The position numbers were made by a program, and so were the translations under genes. 39,271 nucleotides of DNA, taken from the NCBI GenBank assembly GCA_030537155.1, contig JAUNOH010000006.1, positions 1 through 39,271 on the forward strand. Direction: 5' to 3'. Below, piece after piece: positions 25,439 through 34,956 of the stretch (the stretch's first letter is position 1; each line of letters begins with the position of its first letter). The notes under the pieces were generated by a model. The model made no database searches. It had not been told where the DNA came from and saw only the letters and a list, made by a program, of their open reading frames with translations. Origin of the DNA: Bacillota bacterium (GTDB lineage: Bacteria; Bacillota_I; Bacilli_A; RFN20; CAG-826).

Positions 25439-27578
25439 AGCCAGCACCTCCTTGGCTATAGATGGTTCCGCTGGTTTGGGAGACGGAATCTTGGCTGGTG
25501 TAACCGATGGCGACGACCTCGCTTAAGAGGTAGCCCATGCCGTTTTCGTCACCGATGCTGCGGACTTCGTCCGAGTAGGTGAGCTCTTCGGCGTAATCGG
25601 CCCAAGCGTCATTGAATTCTTTGTTTTCGTCGGTGACGGTATCCTCGCGCTGGACGGTGATGTAGGTGTCGATCAGGTTCTTATACCTGGTGGCGTTGGA
25701 GGAGAACTGAAGGCTGGTGCCACCGGTTCCGCTTCCGGCGAGTAAGGACTCGTAGATGTAGGTAGAGATGTTGGAGTTGTAGTTCTTGATCGTGTTCTGG
25801 AGGCTTTCGGCCCTGGAGATCATCGAATCGTCATCTCTGGTGATGTAGTTGTTGTAGGTGGTCTTGCTCCTGGTGGAGGTACCGGAGGTGTAGGTGGGGT
25901 ATCCGGTCTGACCGACATAGTTGATGGTGTAGTAGTCGGAGAGGGAGGTAATGTTCGAGGTCGCCGAGTTGGCTTCGTAGTAATCCTCGGTGATCTCGGT
26001 GCCGTTGACATCGGCGTATTCGACCAAGCCAGAACGGTCAACCATGATGAAGTGGACGCCGTTATAGGAGTCGGAGGCCGCGCGGACGGCAAGGATAATC
26101 CTGCCCTTGGTGTCGGTGAGGCAGTTCAGGCTGGAACCATCGCTGTTGACCAAGGTGGAACGGGGATCGCTCTCATCGAAAGTGCTGAAGTCGATGATGT
26201 CGGTGGTGTCGGTTTGGAAGCCGGCGAGAGCCTTATAGGTCTCGGTGTTGGTGTTATAGGTGGTCTCGGTTCCGAAGGTTTCGGTGGAGCCAGCTAAGCC
26301 GACGTCGTTGCTGCCGGTGATCCCGGTCGAGGCGCCGTCGACAACGGTACCAGAGGTCAACGAGCTGTAGTTTTCAGCGGAGACGGAGGTAACGACGTTG
26401 TAGGGAATATCGGTCGGGACAATGACGCAGATGTTCCTATGGTTGAAATACTTATTAAAGAGGATATTGCGCGGGTAGAAGGAGGCATCTCCGTTGCAAA
26501 CATTGACGCCGTTAGCGCTGGTGATATCGGCCGAATTGGCTAAAGCCACAGCCGCGCCATAGGGGATGACCCCGATTTCCTTGTTCTTGAAGTAGTTGAT
26601 GACCGATTCGCTTCCGTTTCCGTAGGTGGTGTCGGTATCGGGGAGGATTTCGCTGGCCTGGGTCTGGCGGTAGGATCCCTCCTCGCTCGAAGTGGTCTGC
26701 CCGTTGTAGATAGCGTCAAAGGCGTAGGTGCCGAGCTTAAACTCGGGAACGTATTCGGTGTCTTTGTCCATGATGCCGAGGTCGCCGTATTCAGAGGCCG
26801 AGGAATCATCATTCAACGAGGTGTTGTTGGCAAGGGCCTCGAAAGTGCGGGTTCCGCTGGCGAGGGCCTCTACGATCTGGGAGATCTGATTGGCGTCAGC
26901 TTCGGAGATCTCGGCTTGGGTGACAGAGGTATCGCCATCGATTTGGGCCAAGATGTGGGAGACGTGGTAGGGGACCTTCTCCTTGAGGTAACCGTTATCG
27001 TCGGTCTGGGTTGGGTCTTCGACAGTGGCAAAGACCTTGCGGCCAGTGCTCGTGCCGTTAACATACTCATCGCCGCCGTCGCGGATGCCCTCGAGGTTAT
27101 CGTCGTAATAGTCGGTCTCGAACTGATCCTTCTCGATCTCGTACTGGCAGTGGCTGAATAGCTCGTCAACGTTCTCGCAGCCGTTATCCTCCAAGATGGA
27201 TTCCCACTCGACGGCATAACTGGTGCCGTTGCTGTTGGCGTTGTTGGCGGCCTGCTGTTTGAGGGAGTTGACTTCGTTCTCGGCCTTGCGGTTGATCTCG
27301 GTCAACACGCCAGAATAGCCATTTTCGGAAAGGTATTCGTAGTAGTGCCTGATCAAAACTTCATAAACGGCATCGAAGCTGGCGCTGGCGGCGTCGGTTC
27401 CATTGCTGTAATAGCCGAAGAGTTCTGAGGCGGTGTAGTCGACGGTGACCGATTCGCCGTTGACCTTGGTCGTGAAGCTTAGGATCACGCCATCCTTAGC
27501 CGTGACGTCGCAGGCACTCAAAGCGATGCCGCCTGCGAGGACGGCTATGAGTCCGAGAGATAATTTTGCTTTCTTCAT
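25428..27578 (-). CDS. PrsA-like foldase lipoprotein with interrupted parvulin domain (716 aa)
   Basis: A signal peptide ends in lipobox LSAC with Cys23. Residues 30-200 are a helical SurA/PrsA-type chaperone arm. A parvulin (PpiC) domain begins near 203 with YHVSHILAQI and continues with TFEALANNTSLNDDSSASEYGDLGIM and YVPEFKLGTYAFDAIYNG to about 292. The final strand expected soon after appears only near 492-515 (RIILAVRA...YNGVHFIMVDRSG), so about 200 residues appear inserted. PrsA proteins help fold secreted proteins outside the membrane. The start at Met 27578 fits the signal peptide; AGGAGG lies 12-13 bases upstream, rather far. The longer frame from 27671 would precede the predicted promoter and is rejected. 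Confidence 0.82.
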   Translation of the reverse strand: MKKAKLSLGLIAVLAGGIALSACDVTAKDGVILSFTTKVNGESVTVDYTASELFGYYSNGTDAASASFDAVYEVLIRHYYEYLSENGYSGVLTEINRKAENEVNSLKQQAANNANSNGTSYAVEWESILEDNGCENVDELFSHCQYEIEKDQFETDYYDDNLEGIRDGGDEYVNGTSTGRKVFATVEDPTQTDDNGYLKEKVPYHVSHILAQIDGDTSVTQAEISEADANQISQIVEALASGTRTFEALANNTSLNDDSSASEYGDLGIMDKDTEYVPEFKLGTYAFDAIYNGQTTSSEEGSYRQTQASEILPDTDTTYGNGSESVINYFKNKEIGVIPYGAAVALANSADITSANGVNVCNGDASFYPRNILFNKYFNHRNICVIVPTDIPYNVVTSVSAENYSSLTSGTVVDGASTGITGSNDVGLAGSTETFGTETTYNTNTETYKALAGFQTDTTDIIDFSTFDESDPRSTLVNSDGSSLNCLTDTKGRIILAVRAASDSYNGVHFIMVDRSGLVEYADVNGTEITEDYYEANSATSNITSLSDYYTINYVGQTGYPTYTSGTSTRSKTTYNNYITRDDDSMISRAESLQNTIKNYNSNISTYIYESLLAGSGTGGTSLQFSSNATRYKNLIDTYITVQREDTVTDENKEFNDAWADYAEELTYSDEVRSIGDENGMGYLLSEVVAIGYTSQDSVSQTSGTIYSQGGAGYAN

Positions 27579-27619
27579 ATTTGGACTCGTTCCTCCTTGT
27601 CTAAAGACATAGCGTGATA

Positions 27620-27648
27620 ATGATATTCTCAAAGGAATATCGTTACAA
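27620..27648 (-). promoter_or_regulatory. Promoter of the lipoprotein pair
   Basis: On the minus strand TTGTAA (27643-27648) and TATCAT (27620-27625) are separated by exactly 17 bases. The start codon at 27578 is about 40 bases downstream, leaving room for the AGGAGG site. Confidence 0.6.
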
Positions 27649-27693
27649 CCATAAAATTTTTTATGGCGCAAATGAGTAATATCCCGGCCGAGA

Positions 27694-27727
27694 GAGCCTG
27701 TTTATAGGGGTGTTTTTGAGCCTGTTT
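27694..27727 (+). repeat. Short direct repeat in the divergent intergenic region
   Basis: GAGCCTGTTT occurs at 27694-27703 and again at 27718-27727, 24 bases apart, in the 241-base region between the divergent lipoprotein and suf units. It is T- and G-rich and holds no gene. The copies may be a regulator site or chance. Confidence 0.3.
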
Positions 27728-27769
27728 TACCTGTTTTGAATGGATTTTGGGCTTGGTTTATCGGATTTG

Positions 27770-27798
27770 TTGTTTAAGGAATTTTTGGAGAATAGAAT
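27770..27798 (+). promoter_or_regulatory. Promoter of the suf operon
   Basis: TTGTTT (27770-27775) and TAGAAT (27793-27798) have a 17-base spacer. The leader is about 15 bases and contains GGAGG six bases before ATG 27820. Confidence 0.6.
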
Positions 27799-27819
27799 GT
27801 TTAGGTTTGGAGGTAATAG

Positions 27820-28641
27820 ATGTCCAGTTTAGTCATTAAAGGCCTGAAAGCCTCTGTCAAAGGAAAGCAGATTCTCAAAGGGGTTGATTTGACCATCGGC
27901 ACCGGCGAGACGGTCGCTTTGCTAGGCCCCAACGGACACGGCAAGTCCACTTTGCTGGCCTGCATCATGGGCAACCCCAATTTCGAAATCAACGGGGGCA
28001 GCATCGAGTTCGATGGGCAGGACGTCCTATCACTTTCCGTCGATCAGAGAAGCAAGCTTGGATTATTCCTCGCCATGCAGAATCCGCCGGAGATCCCCGG
28101 GGTCAACTCCGCTGATTTTTATAAAGCCGCTTTAAACGCCCACCGCGAAAAGCCTATGAATTTGTTTCAGTTCTACAGCGCTCTCCAAAACGCCTATAAG
28201 GAAATGGAAATCCCGTTTTCTATGTCCAACCGGAATTTGAACGAGGGCTTCTCCGGCGGCGAGAAAAAGCGTAACGAGATACTCCAAATGAAGTTGCTCG
28301 ATCCGACAATTTCTTTTTTGGACGAAATCGATTCCGGCTTGGATGTCGACGCCATCCAACTCGTTGCCTCAGCCATCAACAAAGAGCAGGAGAAGGGCAA
28401 GGGATTCCTCGTCATCAGCCATTATGCGAGGTTGCTTGATTTGCTCCATCCGACCCGCTCCGTCGTTATGATAAACGGCCGTATCGTTGTCGATGGCGGC
28501 CCTGAGATTATCAAAAAGATCGATACCCAAGGTTATGAATGGATAAAGCGTGAATTGGGCATCGAAATCGAGCATGAAGATCAACCGATGAATAAGGTTT
28601 CTATCGGGGTGTGCGCCACGAGGGAAGCGAATAAAGAATAA
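27820..28641 (+). CDS. sufC: Fe-S cluster assembly ATPase SufC
   Basis: SufC is the ABC-type ATPase of the SufBCD scaffold that assembles Fe-S clusters in the cytoplasm. Walker A GPNGHGKST lies near residues 32-40, the signature FSGGEKKRNEI near 146-156, and Walker B SFLDEIDSGLD near 168-178. KLGLFLAMQNPPEIPGV is the Q-loop region typical of SufC. The 273-aa length is slightly long because of a short C-terminal extension (from about 250). It is the first gene of sufC-D-S-U-B, with a strong ribosome binding site, and its last base is shared with the sufD start. Confidence 0.96.
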   Translation: MSSLVIKGLKASVKGKQILKGVDLTIGTGETVALLGPNGHGKSTLLACIMGNPNFEINGGSIEFDGQDVLSLSVDQRSKLGLFLAMQNPPEIPGVNSADFYKAALNAHREKPMNLFQFYSALQNAYKEMEIPFSMSNRNLNEGFSGGEKKRNEILQMKLLDPTISFLDEIDSGLDVDAIQLVASAINKEQEKGKGFLVISHYARLLDLLHPTRSVVMINGRIVVDGGPEIIKKIDTQGYEWIKRELGIEIEHEDQPMNKVSIGVCATREANKE

Positions 28642-29321
28642 TGAAGGATTTGTTGTTTGTAGACGAACAAATAAACGATTTATCGTTTACTGTTAAAGAG
28701 GGCGAACAAGCCCGCCTTTCGTTTGCAAACTTTACATCCGCTCGTGACACCGAAATTAAAATCGACGTCGAAAAAAACGCCTCTTTAATTGGAGCGCTGG
28801 CTGATTTTTCTAAAGGCAAGTCCCGCTTCAAGCTGACGGTGAATCTCCTCGGAGAAGGATCGAGCTGCCAATGGCGCAGCGCCGTCCTGGCCGGAGGGGA
28901 GTCTGATAAGGTAATTTCAACGTCGCTCTATCATCTGGCCCCGGAGACAAGCGGCGTTATGTCGAACTACGGCATATCGATGGACAAAGCCAAACTGGTT
29001 TTCACCGGCACAAGCGAAATCGCCAAGGGCAGCAAGAAGGCCAAAACTCGTCAGGAAGCCAAGATCATAGTCTTTGACATGGGTTGTATGGGACGCTGCA
29101 CACCTAATTTGAACATCGATGAGAATGACGTCTCGGCAAGCCATGCCGCAATCGTCGGAAAGCTAAATGACGACCATCTGTTTTACCTATTGAGCCGGGG
29201 CTTGGATGAGAAGAGCGCCAAGCGCCTCATCACCCTGGGCTACCTTAAACCAATTGAAGAATTCTTCGGCGACGAGGGCATTAAGAATCGAATTGACCAA
29301 ACCATTGAAGGAGACATCTGA
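28641..29321 (+). CDS. sufD: Short SufD-like Fe-S scaffold protein (226 aa)
   Basis: The protein has the C-terminal half of the SufB/SufD fold: a right-handed beta-helix region followed by the DVSASHAAIVGKLNDDHLFYLLSRGLDEKSAKRLITLGYL helix motif that closes all family members. The His in ASHAA corresponds to the conserved SufD histidine near the SufB-SufD cluster site. At 226 residues it is about half the usual SufD length, lacking the N-terminal helical domain. Since the C-terminal end and the reading frame are intact and coupled to sufC and sufS by overlapping codons, it is probably a naturally short SufD rather than a broken gene. Confidence 0.85.
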   Translation: MKDLLFVDEQINDLSFTVKEGEQARLSFANFTSARDTEIKIDVEKNASLIGALADFSKGKSRFKLTVNLLGEGSSCQWRSAVLAGGESDKVISTSLYHLAPETSGVMSNYGISMDKAKLVFTGTSEIAKGSKKAKTRQEAKIIVFDMGCMGRCTPNLNIDENDVSASHAAIVGKLNDDHLFYLLSRGLDEKSAKRLITLGYLKPIEEFFGDEGIKNRIDQTIEGDI

Positions 29322-30553
29322 TGTTAGACCCCTATAAGATTAGAAAAGATTTTCCGATGTATCAGAACCACATCACCATGCAGGGGCATCCTTTGGTGTG
29401 GCTTGACAATGCCTCGACAACTTTTAAGCCTTACCAGGTCATTGAAAAGATTGATTACTACTATAACTACGGCACCGCGAATAGCCATCGTGGGGACTAT
29501 GACCTTTGTTATGGGGTTGACGTCCAGATTATGAACACGAGGAAGGCCGTTGCCAAATTGATTAACTGCGAATGGAACGAAGTAGTCTTTACGGCCGGAA
29601 CGACCGCTTCCATTAACCTGATTGCTTCAGGATATGCCAAACACCATTTGAAGGAAGGCGATGAAATTATCGTCAGCGAGGCCGAGCATGCCTCAAATCT
29701 ATTGCCTTGGTTCGATGTTTGTAAGGCCACCGGTGCCAAACTGGTCTTTATCGAATTGACTCCCGAGGGAAGGCTGGCCCCGGAAAACCTAGAAAAAGCA
29801 ATCAGCGATAAAACCAGGATTGTTTCCCTGGCTCAGATCGGAAACGTCCTTGGATACCTCGCTCCGATTAAGGAAATGGTTAAAATCGCTCATCAACACG
29901 GCGCCGTATTCTGCCTCGACGGAGCCCAAACCGTCCCACACATCAAAGTCGACGTTAAGGAGCTAGACTGCGATTTCCTTTCTTTCTCCGGCCACAAGAT
30001 GCTGGGGCCCACGGGAATCGGAGTCCTTTATGGAAAGTATGACATCCTCAAGCAGACCGAGCCCTACGAGATGGGCGGCGGCATGAACAATAAATTCTTC
30101 TGCACCGGGGAGGCCACCTATTTGGATCCACCTTATAAATTTGAGGCCGGGACCCAGAATATTGCCGGGATCTTTGGCCTAGAGGCGGCTGTGAACTATT
30201 TGCTTGACCTCGGGATGGAGAACATCGAGGAGTATGAGAGGTGGCTGAAGAAATACGCCATCGAAAAGCTTTCGAAATTGGACAACATCACCATCTATAA
30301 CAGCCAGAGCGAATCCGGAATCGTCACCTTTAACATTAAAGACGTTTTCGCTCAAGACGCCGCGACCTTCCTCAACCACAAAGGAATCGCCTGCCGGAGC
30401 GGACAGCACTGTGCGAAGGTTTTGATCGACTTCCTGAAAACGCCGGCGACGGTGCGCGCAAGTTTCTATTTTTATAACACCACCGAGGACATCGATGCAT
30501 TAGTCGATGCGGTTAAAGACGGAGGAAATTTCTTAGATGCCTTCTTCAATTGA
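29321..30553 (+). CDS. sufS: Cysteine desulfurase SufS
   Basis: A PLP-dependent group II desulfurase that removes sulfur from cysteine as an enzyme-bound persulfide. It has the WLDNASTTFKP start, TAGTTASIN, the PLP lysine in SFSGHKMLGPTGIGVLYG near residue 226, and the active-site cysteine in the C-terminal part, close to 365, in ACRSGQHCA. The GGGMNNKF segment is usual for SufS. At 410 aa the length is normal. The start ATG has AAGGAGA upstream and overlaps the sufD stop. Its sulfur acceptor is the SufU encoded next. Confidence 0.96.
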   Translation: MLDPYKIRKDFPMYQNHITMQGHPLVWLDNASTTFKPYQVIEKIDYYYNYGTANSHRGDYDLCYGVDVQIMNTRKAVAKLINCEWNEVVFTAGTTASINLIASGYAKHHLKEGDEIIVSEAEHASNLLPWFDVCKATGAKLVFIELTPEGRLAPENLEKAISDKTRIVSLAQIGNVLGYLAPIKEMVKIAHQHGAVFCLDGAQTVPHIKVDVKELDCDFLSFSGHKMLGPTGIGVLYGKYDILKQTEPYEMGGGMNNKFFCTGEATYLDPPYKFEAGTQNIAGIFGLEAAVNYLLDLGMENIEEYERWLKKYAIEKLSKLDNITIYNSQSESGIVTFNIKDVFAQDAATFLNHKGIACRSGQHCAKVLIDFLKTPATVRASFYFYNTTEDIDALVDAVKDGGNFLDAFFN

Positions 30554-30977
30554 ATTAACTCCTCAGATCATGAGGGAAATCATCATGGATCATTACAGCA
30601 ATCCGCAGCACAAAAAGACTCCGGATGGCGCTGGATATGTTTCCACTCACTCGGCTGCCGTCAACTGTGTTGACGATATTGATGTTTTCTTGAAAATAGA
30701 AAACGGAATCGTCGTCGACGCCCTTTGGGATGGCGTTGCCTGCGCGATCTCCACGGCTTCCACCGACATCGTCTGCGGACTACTGATCGGAAAAAACGAA
30801 AAGGAGGCCCTCTACATCATTGAGCAATATCACAAAATGATCCATGAAGAGGAATACGATTCTTCCGTTTTGGAAGAGGCCTTAGCTTTTATGAACACGT
30901 CTAAACAGGCTTCGCGTATCGCCTGCGCCACCATCGGCTGGAATGCCGCTGAGGAAATCATCAAGGAGAAGAAGTGA
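30537..30977 (+). CDS. sufU: Zinc-dependent sulfur-transfer protein SufU
   Basis: SufU accepts persulfide sulfur from SufS and passes it to SufBCD. The four metal-site residues expected from B. subtilis SufU are present with nearly the same spacing: C44, D46, C69 and C130. The first motif reads NCVDD instead of the common CGD. The N-terminal [14 protein letters not shown] stretch and the [10 protein letters not shown] loop are typical. At 146 aa the length is normal. GGAGG lies ten bases upstream of ATG, inside the 3' end of sufS; the genes overlap by 17 bases. Confidence 0.93.
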   Translation: MPSSIELTPQIMREIIMDHYSNPQHKKTPDGAGYVSTHSAAVNCVDDIDVFLKIENGIVVDALWDGVACAISTASTDIVCGLLIGKNEKEALYIIEQYHKMIHEEEYDSSVLEEALAFMNTSKQASRIACATIGWNAAEEIIKEKK

Positions 30978-32377
30978 TGTCTGACGAGACCAAATTCTTG
31001 GACGGCGAATACAAATACGGCTTCAAGGATGAGGACGTCTCTATTTTCGATACGGGCAAAGGGTTGAATGAGGCCGTAGTAAAGGCGATCTCCGCCGCCA
31101 AAGGTGAGCCCGAATGGATGCTGGAATTCCGCCTGAAGGCCCTGAAGCTATTCAAGGCGATGCCGCTTCCGAATTTTGGTCCTTCCCTTAAGGATGTCGA
31201 TTTCGATTCCTATACTTATTTCACTAGGGTATCCGGCAAGGAGGAAAACTCGTGGGACGATGTGCCAGACACCGTTAAATCAACCTTCCAGAAATTGGGC
31301 ATACCTGAGGCTGAGCAAAAATTCCTTTCCGGTGTCTCGACCCAATATGAATCTGAGGTTGTTTACCACAACATGCTCGAGGAAGTCCGGCAGAAAGGCG
31401 TTATTTTCCTCTCATCGGATATGGGTCTTAAGATGTATCCGGAGCTCTTCCGCAAGTACTTTGGGACCGTCATTCCGATGGCCGATAGTAAATTCTCGGC
31501 CCTCAATGGGGCCTGCTGGTCCGGCGGGTCCTTCATCTACGTCCCCAAAGGCGTTCGCTTGGAGAAGCCACTCCAATCATATTTCAGGATCAACAACGAG
31601 AAGACCGGGCAGTTTGAGAGGACTTTGATAATCGCCGACGAAGGGAGCGATATTCATTATGTCGAGGGATGCACGGCCCCGGTTTATATGAAAGAATCAC
31701 TTCACTCCGGCGTCGTTGAAATCGTGGTGTTGAAGGGTGCTCATGTCCGTTATACGACCATCCAAAATTGGTCGAATAATATTTTGAACCTAGTCACTCA
31801 GAGGGCCTTAGTAGAAGAAGGCGGATTCATGGAATGGGTCGATGGGAACATCGGCTCGATGACCACCATGAAATATCCGGCCTGCATCCTTAAGGGGGAT
31901 AATTCCAGGGGCTCGACCATCACGATCGCGGTTGGCTCTAAGGGCCAATACCAGGATTCGGGGGCCCGTATGATCCACATCGGGAAGAACACTTCTTCAT
32001 CGATCGTCTCCAAATCCGTGGCCCACAATGGTGGAACTACCAACTTCCGCGGCACCGTCCGCTTTGAGCCGACGGCCACCGGGAGCAAGTCCCACATCGA
32101 ATGCGATACCCTGCTTTTGGATGATTTATCGAGAGCAGATACCCTCCCGAAAAACGAAATGAAGAACGACGACTCCTTCATCGAGCATGAAGCCACTGTC
32201 TCCAAATTAAACGAGGAGCAGCTTTTCTATTTGATGAGCCGTGGGCTTTCCAAAGAAGAGGCTACCCAGATGATCGTCATGGGCTTCATCGCCCCCTTTT
32301 CCAACGAATTGCCGATGGAATATGCTGTCGAGCTCAACCAACTTATCAAATTGGATATGTCCAACTCGGTGGGCTAA
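30977..32377 (+). CDS. sufB: Fe-S scaffold protein SufB
   Basis: SufB is the main scaffold subunit on which the cluster is built. Features are [16 protein letters not shown] near the N-terminus, the [13 protein letters not shown] loop, the beta-helix core, the HIEC cysteine near residue 375 (matching the essential SufB cysteine), and [23 protein letters not shown] near 400 with the conserved Glu. The 466-aa length is typical. ATG 30977 is preferred; the GTG three bases earlier would also be in frame, and AAGGAG lies 8 bases upstream of the ATG. mnmG begins only 3 bases after the stop, so the suf unit continues into tRNA-modification genes. Confidence 0.96.
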   Translation: MSDETKFLDGEYKYGFKDEDVSIFDTGKGLNEAVVKAISAAKGEPEWMLEFRLKALKLFKAMPLPNFGPSLKDVDFDSYTYFTRVSGKEENSWDDVPDTVKSTFQKLGIPEAEQKFLSGVSTQYESEVVYHNMLEEVRQKGVIFLSSDMGLKMYPELFRKYFGTVIPMADSKFSALNGACWSGGSFIYVPKGVRLEKPLQSYFRINNEKTGQFERTLIIADEGSDIHYVEGCTAPVYMKESLHSGVVEIVVLKGAHVRYTTIQNWSNNILNLVTQRALVEEGGFMEWVDGNIGSMTTMKYPACILKGDNSRGSTITIAVGSKGQYQDSGARMIHIGKNTSSSIVSKSVAHNGGTTNFRGTVRFEPTATGSKSHIECDTLLLDDLSRADTLPKNEMKNDDSFIEHEATVSKLNEEQLFYLMSRGLSKEEATQMIVMGFIAPFSNELPMEYAVELNQLIKLDMSNSVG

Positions 32378-32380
32378 ACG

Positions 32381-34258
32381 ATGGACGATTTTTTTGACAT
32401 CATCGTCGTCGGGGGAGGCCACGCCGGGGTCGAAGCCAGTTATGCCTCGGCTAGAAAGGGGCATAAGACTCTTTTGATCACCCTTAACAGGAAGATGATC
32501 GCCAATATGCCTTGTAACCCCCATATCGGAGGTTCGGCCAAAGGAGTGGTGGTCCGGGAAATTGACGCCCTCGGTGGCCTGATGGGAATCGCCGCCGATC
32601 AGCATCCCCTTCAAATGAAGATGCTAAACACCGGAAAAGGTCCCGGCGTCCAATGCCTCCGCTCCCAGCAAGATAAAGCGGCTTACCCCTCCTATGTCCA
32701 AAAGGTTTTGGAAGAATGCCCCAATCTCACTATCTATGAGGATGAGGTGAAAGGTCTCCTCCATGACGAGTCGAGTGTTTTCGGCGTCTGCTGCGGAAGC
32801 GGAAGAAGGATTCAGGCCAAGGCCGTCATCCTAACCACGGGCACCTATATGGATTCCTCCATCATCCGTGGCAAGGAGGTCACCTCCGCCGGACCGGACG
32901 GGGAAAAGTCCTCTATCGGCCTTTCAAAAGAGTTATCTGAGATGGGCTTGAAGCTGGTTAGGCTTAAAACCGGCACGCCACCGAGGCTAGCCAAGTCATC
33001 CATAGATTTCAGCAAAGGCGAAATCCAATTGGGGAGCGACGAGAAGCTTTCTTTCAGCTTTGAGGGAGATTCCTACACCCCTTTGTCCAAACAGCTGCCC
33101 TGCTATTTGATCTACACCAACGAGCAAACCCACAAGATAATATTGGACCACCTCAATGAGTCGGCCATTTTCGATGGGACCATCACCGGAATCGGACCCC
33201 GTTATTGCCCCTCGATCGAGAGCAAGATCGTCCGCTTTGCCGATAAACCCCGCCACCAGCTTTTCCTTGAGCCGGAATATGAGGAGGGCGAGTCTTTTTA
33301 TCTCCAGGGATTCTCTACAGGTATGCCGAGGGAGATTCAGGAGGAGATGGTTCATTCCCTGCCTGGGTTGGAACGGGCCAAGATACTCAAATACGCCTAT
33401 CAGATAGAATATGACGCTATAGATTCTTTGGAATTCGACGCCAGTCTGAAGATTAAAAAATACGACGGTCTTTATGTGGCCGGACAGATATGCTGCACCT
33501 CGGGCTATGAGGAGGCGGCCGGCCTTGGTTTGATGGCTGGGATAAACGCCTGCAATTTCATCGATGGAAAGCCGCCGTTCATCCTTCGCCGCGACGAGGC
33601 ATACATCGGGGTGATGATCGATGATTTGGTTACCAAAGGAACCGATGAGCCATACCGCCTTTTATCCTCCCGCGCCGAGTATCGTCTCCTCCTTCGTCAC
33701 GACAATGCCGATAAGCGATTGACCAAGTATGGCTTTTTAAATGGATTGATCAGAGATCAAAGATATCAACATTTCGAGGAGAAATACTCGCGGATCGATT
33801 CGGTGGTCGAAACCCTATCTAAAAGCGTTGTCACCGACAGGGCGGGATGTGGTGATTATTTACGTAGCCTCGGCTATGAACCATCGGAATACGGTTATCA
33901 TGCCTATGACCTTCTCAAACGGCCTTATGTTCATTTAAAGGAACTTCAAAAATATTTTACCGATTTATCGCAATTGAAACTCAGCAACGATGAAATACTT
34001 TCCATCGAGGTTTCCGTGAAGTATTCCGGCTATATTTCCCGCGAGGAGAAGGAAGCCGCTGCCCTAAAAAGGCAGGAGGACACTCCCTTGCCAATCGACG
34101 TCGATTATCTTAAAGTCTCGGGGCTTCGCCTAGAGGCTAGGCAGAAGCTAAACGCCGTGAAGCCCTTGACCATCGGACAGGCCTCGAGGATACCCGGGGT
34201 TAATCCGGCCGATGTCTCGATATTGCTTTTGACACTCAGGAGGGATGGGAAACTATGA
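32381..34258 (+). CDS. mnmG: tRNA uridine-5-carboxymethylaminomethyl modification enzyme MnmG
   Basis: MnmG (GidA) works with MnmE to place a carboxymethylaminomethyl group on U34 of certain tRNAs. The FAD site DIIVVGGGHAGVEA opens the protein. Then come NPHIGGSAKG, GLMGIAADQ, the LKTGTPPRL motif and the YVAGQICCTSGYEEAAGLGLMAGINA FAD-binding end. The C-terminal helical domain with SRAEYRLLLRHDNAD and IPGVNPADVSILLLTL is complete. At 625 aa it is full length. It overlaps rsmG by four bases. MnmE is not in the window. Confidence 0.97.
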   Translation: MDDFFDIIVVGGGHAGVEASYASARKGHKTLLITLNRKMIANMPCNPHIGGSAKGVVVREIDALGGLMGIAADQHPLQMKMLNTGKGPGVQCLRSQQDKAAYPSYVQKVLEECPNLTIYEDEVKGLLHDESSVFGVCCGSGRRIQAKAVILTTGTYMDSSIIRGKEVTSAGPDGEKSSIGLSKELSEMGLKLVRLKTGTPPRLAKSSIDFSKGEIQLGSDEKLSFSFEGDSYTPLSKQLPCYLIYTNEQTHKIILDHLNESAIFDGTITGIGPRYCPSIESKIVRFADKPRHQLFLEPEYEEGESFYLQGFSTGMPREIQEEMVHSLPGLERAKILKYAYQIEYDAIDSLEFDASLKIKKYDGLYVAGQICCTSGYEEAAGLGLMAGINACNFIDGKPPFILRRDEAYIGVMIDDLVTKGTDEPYRLLSSRAEYRLLLRHDNADKRLTKYGFLNGLIRDQRYQHFEEKYSRIDSVVETLSKSVVTDRAGCGDYLRSLGYEPSEYGYHAYDLLKRPYVHLKELQKYFTDLSQLKLSNDEILSIEVSVKYSGYISREEKEAAALKRQEDTPLPIDVDYLKVSGLRLEARQKLNAVKPLTIGQASRIPGVNPADVSILLLTLRRDGKL

Positions 34259-34956
34259 CATTCGAACAACTGAATCAGAAACTCACCGAGCTGGAAATAC
34301 TCCTTCCATCGGAGACGATCGAGAAATTCAAGATCTATTCCTCTCTGCTTTGCGAATGGAACGAGAAGATTAATCTGACCAGCATCCTCAATGAAGAAGA
34401 AATAGTCGAAAAACATTTCCTCGATTGCCTGCTTCCCGGGCAGGTTTTCGCCTTTTCGAAAAGGACGAATCTCTGCGATTTGGGGACCGGGGCCGGATTC
34501 CCCGGCATGGTTTTGGCCATCGCCTATCCGAATCTGAAAGTCACTTTGGTCGATTCGACCGCCAAGAAGTTCAAATTCCTCGAGGAAGTCAAATCCGCCT
34601 GCAACGTTAAAAACGTCTCTTTCCATATCGGGCGCGGCGAGGAGATGAAAAGCTTTAAAGAGCATTTCGATATCGTCACCGCCCGTTCTTTCTCGGCTTT
34701 GCCAAACATTTTGGAACTGGGGCTCCCCCTCTGCAAAATCGGTGGCACCCTCGTGGCATATAAGGGAGAGAAGGGGAAGGAGGAGCTTAAAGGATCCGAG
34801 AGGGCCCTCGATAAATTGGGCGGCCGCCTTCTTAACCTTCAGGAAGCCAGCCTTCCCTCAGGGGATAAACGCATCAACCTCCTGTTTAAGAAGGAGAAGA
34901 AGTCCCCATCCCGTTATCCCCGCACCTGGGGCGAGATAGTTGCCCATCCCCTGTGA
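34255..34956 (+). CDS. rsmG: 16S rRNA (guanine-527-N7)-methyltransferase RsmG
   Basis: RsmG (GidB) methylates G527 of 16S rRNA using S-adenosylmethionine. The SAM motif DLGTGAGFPGMVLAIAYP lies near residues 77-94, followed by TLVDSTAKKFKFLEEV and the TARSFSALPNILELGLPL motif. The N-terminal WNEKINLTSI is also standard. At 233 aa it is complete. The start is coupled to mnmG through ATGA, with GGAGG upstream. Gene order mnmG-rsmG-parA-parB is the one common near the replication origin in Bacillota. Confidence 0.97.
   Translation: MTFEQLNQKLTELEILLPSETIEKFKIYSSLLCEWNEKINLTSILNEEEIVEKHFLDCLLPGQVFAFSKRTNLCDLGTGAGFPGMVLAIAYPNLKVTLVDSTAKKFKFLEEVKSACNVKNVSFHIGRGEEMKSFKEHFDIVTARSFSALPNILELGLPLCKIGGTLVAYKGEKGKEELKGSERALDKLGGRLLNLQEASLPSGDKRINLLFKKEKKSPSRYPRTWGEIVAHPL

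Noticed and set aside
27579-27671. N-terminal extension of the PrsA-like lipoprotein by 31 residues
   Set aside because: It would begin upstream of the -10/-35 pair and place the signal peptide internally.
28641-29321. sufD as a broken pseudogene
   Set aside because: The frame is intact, both junctions overlap cleanly with neighbours and the conserved C-terminal motif is complete.
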